Shown one piece after another: positions 11,361 to 23,600 of a DNA stretch of 64,000 bases (the first letter of the stretch is position 1; every line of letters starts with the position of its first letter). Source of the DNA: Manis javanica (taxonomy: Eukaryota > Chordata > Mammalia > Pholidota > Manidae); contig NC_133162.1 of the NCBI RefSeq assembly GCF_040802235.1, forward strand, positions 1,381,501 to 1,445,500, read 5' to 3'. The notes beneath the pieces were generated by a model. It did not search any database, was not told the DNA's origin, and worked only from the letters and a program-made list of their open reading frames with translations. Position numbers and translations under genes: made by a program.

Positions 11361-11640
11361 CTAGTTGACCTTGTCCTGGAATATGTACAAGTTATTGGTG
11401 GCAGCCACAGCAGTGACATTCTCCGAGGGGTGCCAGGCTGTGTGGAGAATCTTCTTATTGAAGTCCAGACTGTCCACACTGACCTCGTCTTTCCTCCTCT
11501 TACCGCCCGTACATACTTTCCGAGGCTTCAAGCCGGCTCGAGGCTTGCTGTTCTCTCTGGAAGCTTCTAGGGTGACATCCTTCCGTGCATTTCTGTCAAA
11601 CATCCTGAAGAAGTTGTTGTAAGACCCAGTCATAATCGCA
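11361..11640 (-). CDS. PPP2R2D: PPP2R2D exon 10, terminal coding exon
   Basis: The acceptor is gttttgaacag. The 280 coding nt encode [20 protein letters not shown], then the basic linker with [15 protein letters not shown] and [20 protein letters not shown], ending YIFQDKVN and TAG (residues 361-453). It holds the last blade that closes the propeller. Confidence 0.97.
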
Positions 11641-14600
11641 CTGTTCAAAACAAGAGACACGTCTAAGCAGAAAGGCACTCGACCCAACCCACAGCACCAG
11701 GGCCCCCACGGGACTCACAGTGTGGACACTGTCCCGTGCCCTCCACTGCATGACCAAAGTACATCTGGAAATGAGATGGATGATAATGGTCAGGAGAAAA
11801 ATACAGTGAGAATTTCTTACTGAACTTCATATATACATAATTATGTTGGTAAAATTTTTTTTTTTTTACCACAAAAAACCTCTACACATTCATCTGTCCG
11901 AGTCATAAGTAACAGTGTATTTTCAAGTCTTAACCTCTGCACTTTGTCAATGACTCAAAGCTAATCTCCACATATTCATGTTCAACAGGTATCAGTCAAG
12001 ATTTGTCATCATACCTTCACTCCGGTAATCAAAGAATGCTTTTTAATCCATTCTAATTTCAAAAAGATTTTTCTCATGAAACAAGAGGCACACAAAGACT
12101 CGGGGTGTCTCGAACACTGGGGTAGTAAGTATGGGAGGAAAGCAGAACCCCATTTCCCAATAAGTCCAGATGCTGCAATACTGTCTGTACCTTATTTCTT
12201 CAGGATTAAATCTCATGGCTTTTTCTGCAGCAAAAAATTCCACTGAAACACGTCATGACACATATCTGCTATACTGGTAAAAAAAAACACCTCTGGTCTT
12301 TTCTACAAAGATGAGAGGAAAACAGCTGAATGAAAGAAAATGTAGCCATGACTTGACCCACAGCTTCAGAATGAGTCCAGCTCTCGATCTTTGGTCTGAG
12401 AGCTTCTGACTGGGTAAAAGCCTTCTTCCCTTTGCGCCCCAGTTTCCCAATTGGACACCCACATCCTATGTGTCCCGTCACTGCCTGGTTAGGACGATAT
12501 TCCAGGCACCACGGAAAGCTCTGCTTTATTTCCACGATTCAGGGCTGACCCTGGCTGTGTGCAAATACTTGAGTGTCTGGTTAACCACATCTAAAGCTTC
12601 ACACCAGAAAAAAAGACAAAACTGAGAAAAGAAAAATTACCTGCAGCTACCCTTCCTCACTTGGATGCCGAGGCTCACCCCCAGGAACCTAGCAGCGCGG
12701 GGGCTGGAGACAAACTGTGGTAAGTGAACCCAGGTGAAGCTGCGCCTGCATCCGGCCTGGCTGAGGGCCGCGTGTGGGCAGGGGGCTCCAGGACAGTCTG
12801 CACAGAACACAGTGCTCACAGAAGGACAAGCAACAGGTGTCATCTGAAGCTGACGTCTACCACATGAAAACTCAACTGTATGAGCAACAACTACTCAGAC
12901 CAGAGCCCAGTAAGACTTTTTCCGGAAGGAGTACTTTATTATCACCCTTGGTTAGAACTGTGGTGCATGGCAGAAATAAAAGCAGACCAACCTCCAGTTT
13001 TATTACTACTTTGGAAAGCTTGACAATGCCTGTACGGGAGGGTGTATTTCCACCAGCCTACTGTTCCACACCCCATAAACTGGAACCTTCCAGAGAACGT
13101 GGCCAGGTGGCAATACCACTGAACGCTGCTGAAGTGGACACACGCAGACAGCTACGCGCATCTGTGCCGGACAGCGTGGAACGCAGCACAGCGGACCGGC
13201 CCAGCAGCACAGTCCCTTGTTCACCCCGCCCCTCAGTAGAAGCTTCCAGGCAAGAAGTAGGGAAATGTTCACAAGGGTGAATGAACAAGTAACTTTACCG
13301 GAAAGCTTTCAGAGGCTCCTGGGGGAGGATGGTTTACAAGTATTTTGCAATATTTCAAATAAGCCAAAGGCATAAGGAATAATACAATGAATATCCACGT
13401 GCCCATAAGCAACTCCGACCAATAAGGACCCCCCCCACCTGCTAGGGCAACTGCTTATTATGTGTATCATTCCTATACAAGTTCATATTCTGAATAGTTA
13501 CATATTCTTAGAAACAAAATGTCCCATATTCTAAATGTCCGATGAGTCATCAAACCACATGTATTCTTCCCCAGTTTGCTTTCTCTGCTCATTATCTTTG
13601 TGAGACCATCCATGTGATTACATGTACAGCTGACCCTGGGACAGCAGGGCTTTAACTGCGCTGGCCCACTTACACACTGGTTTTTCCAACAAATGTATTG
13701 GGAATTTTTTTCTGAGATTTGTGACATTTTGGAACATTTTCCCTAGCTTACTTTATTACTAGAATACAGTATATAACAGACTGTACAAAATGTGCGTTAA
13801 TCTACGGCTTATGTTACTGGTAAGGCTTCAGGACAACGGTAGCTAAGTTTTTGTGGATTTTCAACCGCAAGTTGAAAGGGCATCATTCAAGGGCAAACTG
13901 GTCTAATTCACTGGCTGTCCACTGCTGTTCACTATTTCACCTCATGAAGAGACAATACCCATCTGTTCACCTAACAACACAGGCTGTTTCAGGTGTTCGC
14001 TGGGTCATGTTTCTGAATGTAATTTGTATGCAAGAGACAGTCCAGCTCACCTCGCTATTACCAGTGTCTCAAAGCACGGCCGTGCCCAAGGCCGTCAGCC
14101 CCCACACCTCCACCCGGACACTCCCATCACTCTGATGGGCACAGACGGCAGCGGGGTGGCGTGGCACCTATCCCTCCAATCTGATGACTTATGAGGCCGA
14201 GCATTTTTATTCCCTTTTCCCCTGCTGTCGACCGAAGTCCTGAGCTGACCGCCACCCTCCTGCTAACTTAGAGCACTCTACACAGTTAGGGTATTTCTGT
14301 CGTAATTCATGAGTTTCACTCACTGCTTCCTTTCATATGAAGACACTTAAATGTTAACACAGTTGAATTTGTTTTTCCTCATTGCTTGGGTTCTGGCGGC
14401 CTTGTTTAGTGAGTGCTGCGGTCCCCAGAGCCCATACACATGCTGTCTCAGAGAGCACCTGCTGTGTGGGGTGAGGGAGGGCTCTCGCTGTGTCCGCCCG
14501 CACAGACCACCAGTTGAGACAGATCCACACAGGCCTGCCGCATGGACATCCCTTGAGCCCTGCTCACATCCTCACGGACTGCTCTGCTTGCCGTCTCCCT

Positions 14601-17600
14601 GGGGTCCCAGACTCCTCTTCGGGGTCCCATTTGTTCTCCCTGGGAAGGCATCACTGAGTGAATCCCTCTAGATCTCACTTTCATGAGTTTCCTGTTATGG
14701 CAAATTTGGTTTTCCACCTGGAGCGCCTGGATCCCACGCACATTCTTCCAAGACCGCGTATCTGCACGCACGGCCCCAGGCTGACGGCAGCTTTCCCCAT
14801 AGCGCACAGAAGGCCGGGGGGTGGGGTCACAGGGGGCTGCACGGGGCTGCTACCTTCTGGCTCTATGGCTGTGCTGACAAGGCTGCTCTCAGTCACCCTT
14901 TCTCCGAAGGCAAAAGCTTTTTCCCCTGGCTGCTTCTAAGGTCCTCCCTTGGCTTCGGGCGCCCTCCAGCTCCACTACAGTGCACACGTGGACTTCCGTG
15001 CATTCACTCTCGTCAGTCAGGGGGTTCCTGGCGATTACCAAAGTTTGCTTCTCCACAGCCCCTACTTCTGGAGACTCCTCCCCTCTGAAGGTGTGGTGCC
15101 CCCTCCCCTGTCCTTGTGCTTCTCAACCTTCCACACTTCTGCTCTCTGGCTCTCTGCGCTGCATGCTGCATCAGGAGAACTGATCTTGAAATCTTTCTGA
15201 TCGGTGCCAGTTCACCGATTCAAGTTCTCTTTGGCTGCACTGGCTCTCCTACTAAATCCACACAGTGAATTATGTTGTACAAAAAGTGTTCCATTTTTCA
15301 GTTCTAGAAGATGTGTGATTCTTTCCCAAATATCCTAGGTCATTTTTAACAGTCCTGTGTTCCTTTTACAAGTTTCTGCTCCTTCCTTTAATCCAACAAT
15401 ATTTCCATCACCCTTTTTATATTCTGTACGATTTAAATATCTCAGTTCTCAGGGGTTAAGTCCCATTGCTGTTTCTGCTGACTTTTCATGCTGGCTTTCT
15501 TCCGTGGTTTCCTCCATTTCCCCACTTGGTGGCTCTTACCTGAGCTCATGTTTAGCTGATTTCCATCTGGGGAAACCGTGATTCCATCTGGGGAAACCGT
15601 GAGCGGGTCCGCCATGGGCGTGGGCGCCTTGAGTGTTCTCAGAGGGCCTCACGAGCATGAGTCTTGAGTACTCTCAACCTGGCCCTGTCTTGGGGCTGTG
15701 TTTGCAACAGTTCAAGTGCAGCTTGTTTACCACTTTCTGTGTGAGTAAAGGGTCCCCCAAAGCTTAGTCTGTGGCAGTTGTGGTACAGCCCCCACTACTT
15801 GCATGGCATCTGCCCGGGTCTGTGTCACTCCAGCAGAAACTGGCGCCAGCATGAAGCTCACGCTGCTTGGCTGTGCTGTGGGGAACAAAGTTCTGTCTCT
15901 TGACGCAGGCGCCCCCTTTGTCAGCCTGCACCCAGAGATGCTAGGAGGTAGCCTGTCAGCTTGTAAGCAGAGTGAAAGCCCAGACTTGGATACTGTGGCT
16001 CTCCCAGACGCCCAGAGCTCTGACACCTGGTGGAACTTGATGCCTGAGTTAGCTCTTCCAGATCATGCAACCAGTGTGGACACAAACCCTGCATCCCTGT
16101 GGGAGAGGGCAGTCTTATGGTAATAAATCCGGGGATTTTAATCCACTCAAGCCTTGAGGCCTCAGACAGACAAATCTCCCCAGAGACTTTGAACACAGAT
16201 GGGTGTCTTTTCCATGAAGGCCCAGCTTCAACTGCCCACCTCGTGTGGCTCTGAGGTCATGACCACTCCTGCGCTGCTACTCCTGAGGTGTGGCTGCTAT
16301 AACAGCTGACCCCCCCAGGCCAGCCGAGGGCTTCAGGGTTTCTGACCATTCTGGCTTCCGCTTGTCTTCACTGCTGGCTGTGGTGCAATGTCCCTTACTT
16401 ATTTGTGAGCTCAACCATGCATGTGAAAAGATGTATGGTGTCGCAGCCAAGACCCGCAGGCGCCTCAGGCCCTCGGTGGCGAAGCCACCTCTTTAGTTAC
16501 ATCACAGGCGAGCCATGCTACGTGAAGTTCTACTAAAGACAAAGCGAATGCTTTCCTTTCAGCATCTGCAATGTTAAGTTTTTGTGTAATATTAAAGACA
16601 TAACTCTTAGCAGTGTCTGCATTACCATCTTTAAGGAATGTGCAAAGGATAAATCATGAGTGTATCAGAACGCCATGAATTAAATCAGCATCTCAGACCA
16701 GCCATCTCCACTTTTTGTCCAAGTATGCCTGACGGTATTTCCCAGAAAAGGCAGAATGTAGCCAGTCCACATACTTAACAGTAAGCAACTTCCTCACTTC
16801 CTTCCTTTTCACCCGTCTTGGAAATAAAGTGAATTATCACTCACTGAACACTTTCAAACCAGCCAGTAAGAGCCTACTTCCACGCTCACTCTCTAATCCA
16901 TGGAGTATATATAACACAAGGCCCGACGTCCTACTTCACCTTGACCCTGTCACCATCACACGCGTGGCCCAGAAAGCAGGTTCACCAGCAACCTCCTCTG
17001 CAGCTCTGGCCCCAGTCGGCCTCGAGTGCCCTGCGCTGGCCTCTGCTCTGGCAGCCTCCCAGGAGTGGGAGGGGCCTCGGGAGAGCCGGCCTGCTTGGGC
17101 TGCTCCCCACGATGAGGCCTTACCTATCTGAGCCGTTCCAGCAGCACTCGAACTTGTCAAAGATGCAGTCGTTTTCGTACAGAGAACAAAGCTTGCTTCG
17201 CAAGTATTCGTGGACCTTAAAGAAACCACAGGACAGTTAGGAAGCATCCCAGGCAGGCATGGCCCCGCCCCCAGGCGGCGGCCTCACCTGGTGGGTCTCC
17301 ACGGGGCGGCTCTCCATGTTGAGGTCCCATACCTTCACTGACAGGTAGTCTCGGGTCATCATGTACCGACCACTGTGACTGAATTTCACGTCTGAGATGG
17401 AGGAGATTATTTCTGAGAAGAAGGATCTACTGCTGGGGTCTTCAGGTTCTTCAAAAACTAAAAAACACAACATTTCAGCTTCTGTTTAAAAACAAAGAAC
17501 AAATCACATTAAAGTAGGACTCTGGCCCTCCCAAGACCCCAGAGGGGCACAACCTCCACGCTACTCAAGCCTCCCCCCATCCTCTTTCTGATCTCTGTAT

Positions 17601-20600
17601 GTTTTCTGGCCTCTGAATTCTGTGCTTCAGAGGCTTAGGAGACACTGAGTGCCACTTACTGATGGGTGACAAGGGACAGCATCAGAAGCACAGGTCCCTG
17701 ACCTTGGCCTGCGACCCAGCACCTCCACAGATGGGGCCTAGAGCTGCAACCTGGAGCAGCTCAGGACACTGGTGTGGGTCCTGATGGAGGACCCCGGCAT
17801 TGCACCGAGACTGCCTCTGCACAAAGTCTGTGCATCTTCATAGCACCTGGTGCCGACAGGCTGTAGCCCACCCTGGCCTGTCTGCCTCATTTTAACAACC
17901 AGCACATCCCACCTCCAAAGCCAGCTGGGAAAGGGTTTTGTTCCTGCTGTTAAAACAGCCAGGATCTCCCTGGGCAGACTTGCCTGCCACTTTCAGAAAG
18001 GCTCTGAACGTCCTCAGCAGGCCTATCTTTCTCCTGAAGTTGTTCCTTTCTCAGCAATAACTTGATGGCCCTCTGCGCTCAGCCAGCCCACCAGGTCCCC
18101 TAGCACATGGTCACACCTGCACTCAAGAAACTTTGGACCAGGAAGTCTGTACCTTCTCTCAGTTTAAGCTGCTTTAGCTTTTATTTATTTTAAATGTGGA
18201 AACCTGCACGTTTCTTAATTATGCATCTGAAAGTAATTTTAAGCAAACTGGTAGCAATACCAAGCTCTTTGCTGGCAAAACTACTCTCAGCATCTAAAGC
18301 GCTTACTGGAGAACGCTGTACTGAAGACACGGAACTGGCCGCCCAGGACTCCTCCTTCACTGCAGGGCTCTCCAAGGGTGACAGAGCCCTTACACCTCAT
18401 TTTAACCTCAGTGCATGACGAAGGCCCTGAGAACTAGTCAGCAAGCCTGCTGCCTCGCACTTTCTCTGGGAGACTCTCAACAGACTGCCCACCCTGAATG
18501 AGGACGTCACGGGGCTGGGGATCCACGGCTCAGCTGGACAGGGTCGCCCGTCTGTGTTGCAGGGAGTGCCCAGCACATGTCCCCCCCATGTGACACAAAT
18601 GCTACCGGCTTCCCGTGAGGTTGGGCCTGCTCTTCACAGCTAACACTGCAACAAAACCACGGCTTCCTCACTTACAGGGACTCCAAGGCTCAGGGATGAA
18701 AGCTCAGGCTTTCCCCTGAGAGAAGTGCTTCAAGTCTAGCAAAGCTCCCTGGCAACACCACCATTCCAATGGCTGAGAACAGCCGTGAGTGAAATGTGCT
18801 CAGGCAGTCTCAGCTGAGACCTAACACAGAGGGGAGAGGCGACGAATGGCTCTCAGTGGGCCCAGCCAGGGAGCCCGGGGATGAAGTGCTGGGATTCCAC
18901 GCAGGACACGCGTGGGGGTAGCCCTGTGGGAAGCAGGACCCACGTTCCACTTCTCATCAGCAATGGCCTCCAGCAGGGCTGCAACCAGGATTGAAACAAG
19001 CAAGGCAGGGTCGTATGCAGGCCCCGGTCTAGGGGTGACAGAGACAGCCTCCAACTCTGCAGGCGGTCTTGTGTTTGGAGAACAGAAGTTGGAATGAGGC
19101 GTCTTTAAGCCACAGGACTTACACTTCGAGTGCCTGTCGCACAGGGCCGAGGAGCGCGTGTCGCACAGCCGGACGGTCCCCTTACTGCTGCTGTGGACGA
19201 ACACGTTACACTGGTGCGGGTGGAACTCGGCTGCGGTGATCACCTCCGTCAGCTCTTCCATGTTGGCAGGCTTGATGTCCACAATGTCTGGAGGCGCACA
19301 GTTAAGGCAGAGCGCTCGGTGGGTTTTAAGTCCACATCCAAGCAGCAGGCGAGATAACCCCCACTGGGCCTCGGAGCCTAGATGCACAGGAGGCAGGGCG
19401 CAGGGCATGTCAGGGGAGCGCGCCCCTGAGCAGATGTCACTGCGCTGACCGCAGCCCAGTGATGAGTCCGCACAGCCCCGAGGCCTGCTTTCACCTGCGG
19501 CTGCTCCTAATGCTCTACGAAAAGGCTTTCACAGCAGGTGCTGCATACTCAGTGAGCCAGGTGAGGGGCAAGCTCCCACCTGCACCCAAGTCCCGCACTT
19601 ACACCCACAATCACACACAAGAACTGCCAAGATCCTGCTTCTCCAAGTATCTGCCATCAAGAGCTTGTTCTACATAGAACAGTGTCACCAAATTAAGTGG
19701 CCAAATACAGAGGTCAACTTCAGGAACAAGAACAGACTTTGGCTTTGGGCCAAGATAGAACAGCAGGACCCAGACGAACCTTTCCAAGACAACCAAGAAG
19801 GTGACATAATAGCTCACGTCACAGGGTGTCAGATGTGGGCGGTGACCCCAGAGGGCCACTGCGCAGGGCGGAGGACCCACGGCCAATGTCTAGAGAAGAG
19901 CTCCCAGCAGGTTCTGGGGGACAGGCCAGTGCAAGCCCGGGAGGAGACCGCTGGGCTGGGGAGGAACCGCCTGCAGCAGAGAGAGCAGCACCCCAGCGTG
20001 CGAGCTCCCTGAAGGGCCCGGCCGGGTCTGGACTGAAGCCGAGGCCGCAAGGAGCCCGGGGCACGCTGGGGGACGGCCGGCAGGGCGGGCGGAGGGGACA
20101 GGCAGGTGGCCGCACACGCAGGGGAAGCACAGCCCCGTGTCTCTCATGGGAGCCGGTCACGGGCATTTTGGAAGTGTTAACAGATACAAGTACAAGTATA
20201 GAAGTGTGTATGCCTTACAACCTCAGGCACAGGAAGGCCGTCTGAAGCATCATCAGGTGACAAAAGTTTAAAAAGCAGTGAAAGATAGGACTACCTGAGC
20301 CCTTTATGTATGAAGTTGTCAGAAATCATTCAGGAGAAAACAGCTTCCAACAGGAGGAAAAGTATAATTAACAGATCACACAGAAGTGGATGTTAAATTA
20401 ATAGAAGTCCAACTCGGCAGTAACGAAAGAAACCAAGAACTGTCTTACTTTGACTTCACAGAATTAGTTACTTTTTAAAAAAGCCAACGGTCTGCTGAGA
20501 ACGAGGGTGCACAGACACAAGGGACGCCCCATCTCTCAGTCTGCACGAAGACCTGCGCTGCACAGCTCTGATCCGGCGGGAGTCCCGGGGGCCAAGCCCG

Positions 20601-23600
20601 AGGGTGCCAGGGTGCAGGAGCACAGCCCTCCGTGTGGCCGGGGCTCGCCGTGAGGAGCCGAGAGGGACCTACCGCTCCGGGGAGGGGCACATGTAATAAG
20701 GGGCGTGTAAGTGACTTCTGCAGCTCTAAATCTGTATTCGCACAGACGGGGGAGAGTGGCCCTGACAGACTAAGGTGAGGCTCCCGCAGGGCCTGCTGCT
20801 GTCCGCCAGGTGGGGTGCCGAGCTCTGCACTCACCACCTGTGTGAGCTTTCACATGGTCCAGGAGGCACATTTCAGGGCCTCCATCTGAGGGAAAGAGAA
20901 AGGCTCGGAGACCGAGTGACTTGATGCCAAGGTCACCAGGCTGCACTCGGGCCTCCTGACGCTCCCTAGTGCTGGCAACTTCACTGTCACTGGGAAGGGC
21001 GTGAGCCCACGTTTTAAAAAGGCTTGGACAGGTCTGCCTCAAACCACCCGCAGATAACTGCTTGTTTCCAAAGGGTAGGCCTCCGAGCAGAGAATCTTCC
21101 TTCTTTGAAATCTGAATTTTGCTCAAAAGGGTCATGTGTTCCCAGAAGGAAGAATGACTAAACACATAAGGGCTTAAGGAGAACAAGAGAAAACAGGGGC
21201 CAAGGGTATGACCTTGTAATTTGGGAAGTTTTGCCAAGTCAAAGCAAGAGGAACAGGGTGGGCACTGGCCGTCGGTCCCACAGAGCCGCTGTGTGCAGAG
21301 GCACCCACCCGGTGGGCTGCCGAGGCAGGTGTGCCCCCGCCAGTGCCACTCGGGCATGAGCACTGCTGCCCACTTTTTCACACATGAGAAGCAGGCTGAT
21401 AAGCACATGAGGTGAAGACCAAGTGCTGAGAAAGGAGTGTAAAATGCCGGGATTGAAGAAGCCGTGCACACCCCACTCCCCGAGATTCCTTACGGGGGTG
21501 GTGAGTGTGGGCCCCACCCTGCTGAGCCTCAGCGCCAGGGCCTGCGGCCACAGCTCCCGAATTTGCAAATTGCGAGTTGGCGAATTGCGAGTTGGCGGGG
21601 CCTCTGCCTGAAGCCGCTGGGTGCATATGCATCACTGGGCTCTCATCTGCTAGAAACCAGTGACTTGTAAACAAATGATTAGCCAGAAAGATTTAGATAT
21701 TCATCTTGAAAACAAGAGTGCCATTTTATCATTCAAGAGAGATGAATTTTTTTACTATTTCTGAAAAATAGCTCATCCCCTAAAACAGAAATCTTACATG
21801 ATCCGTCACTTCTCAGGCTGGGTAATAAAACGTCCTAACGAAAGTCACTATTTTCTCTTCTATTATCTATATCAAATTTAGGAAGAACCAAAAAAAAACA
21901 GGCAATGTTGAACTTTCAAATACACACTACTTAAAATGGCCTCCGATTCAACCACGGAGGCAACGGACTTGAGGTCTTTCCCATTTATAGAGAACAGAAA
22001 AGACAGACTTTTTTCTCCAAAGACAGAAAGAAGTCTCTAGTTTTAGGAACAAAGGAATTAGATCATAGAGAACTTATACCACCGGCTGCTGTGTAGCAAA
22101 CCAAGACTGAGGTGCAGGAGCATAAATGCACTTGCGGGTTATATCTGAGGAACAATCCTACAAAAAATGCCGAGATCTCCATCTGACGAAGGATACTAAA
22201 ACTTCTATCTGTGATTTCTAAATGCCACAGATTAATTCTCAGGTCATCTGCAGAAAGGTATGTTTCATGATCACTATTCACTGAAATGGAATTTATATGA
22301 TATGTGTGAGCATTTGCAAAAATTCGTCGTGGACTTGCTTCTACCATAAGGTCCATGGGCTTCAATACTGGGACCTAAAAATGGAAGGAAATAGGAAGTC
22401 AAAACAACGACCACAGCACACAGAATTATTTACAGTAGGTAACAAAAAGGAACGAACTATACCACAGCCAAGTAACAGCTCTGTGCAGGTGATACCCAAG
22501 CAGCCGAGCACGGAGCCTTGCAGAGGCCTCATGGGGCCTCACGTGGCTCCCCCAGCTCCCAGCCATCCCGCCATCCCGCCATCCCGCCCGGCAGCTGTCA
22601 TGGGGGCTGATGCTTTCTCCTTGAAGAGATTAAACTAGCAGTTAACAAACTGCCTCCAGGGCACCGCTGCCCATGGGTGCGGCTTCACTCCATCTGTCAA
22701 CGTCACTGCACCAGTTCCCTGGCAGCAGTCTTCACGGTGGCTACGGGACTCCTACTTCCCCTAAACTGGCGCCTGCCTCTCCTGGAGGGGGAAGGGATGG
22801 AGGGCTCAGAAGGGGCCCTGGGGAGCTGGGAGATGCCATTTCTTGATCTGGTGCTGGCGACATGGGCGTGCCCAGCCTGGGGACACTCACGGGGCTGTTC
22901 ACTTATGAGGCAGAGGCACTTCTTGGTATGTATACTTCAATAAAAGACTAAAAAAAAGGGGGCACAAAAACCCCATCTCTGCGTGGTCAGGGACGGCTCC
23001 CTGGGGTCAGGACATCTACACTGGTGGAAACAGCATCAAGGAGTTAGCCGGGGCGGGAGGAAGGGCCTGGCCCTCACACACATGGAAGCCAGAGGCAGGG
23101 CACAGTCTGAGGACATGTCCACAAGTGAGAGGAAGGAAGGAAGGCCCAGCGTCACTGGCATCTGGCAGAAAGCAAGCAGCTTTCAAATCAAAACCAAAAA
23201 TTAATAATAGTATTCTTTTTGTAAAAACCAAAGGGGACGCCTGGAAAGGCTAAAGAATCTCTCTCCACTTAAGTCTTTCCCAGCCAAAGTTCCGTAAAAA
23301 TGAACAAGGGGAAAATACTTCCCTTATTTTGCCCCAGTCAAGTGCTAAGCACACACTGCATTCTCTGGAGAGGGAAGGGCCAGTTCTACGAGGTGTAGGA
23401 CTGGGCTGGGCTGCAAGGCCCTGCGACAAGTTCCTAATTAGTCACAACACCCAAATAGCCGTAATACTTGTAAAACAAACACACCTTCTTCTAATTAAAT
23501 CCCTTTATGGTACTAAACCAATTTAAGAGGAAACCAAAATTTAAAAAGAGCACCATTTCTGACTTATACCCGGTTAAGTTTAGACAAATTAATAGTCCAT

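Larger units (their letters stand above)
11641..17123 (-). other. PPP2R2D: PPP2R2D intron 9 (about 5.5 kb)
   Basis: Holds a Tigger-like DNA transposon at 13627-13900 and a short tandem duplication at 15560-15601. The remainder shows nothing I recognise. Confidence 0.8.
19288..22196 (-). other. PPP2R2D: PPP2R2D intron 6 (about 2.9 kb)
   Basis: Contains a MIR fragment and a short tandem repeat, listed separately. An ORF on the - strand (20770-21471) starts at GTG and has no recognisable domain. Confidence 0.8.

Noticed and set aside
20770..21471. 233-codon open frame on the - strand in PPP2R2D intron 6
   Set aside because: It starts at GTG, overlaps a MIR fragment and lacks any known domain. 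It is best explained as a chance frame in an intron.
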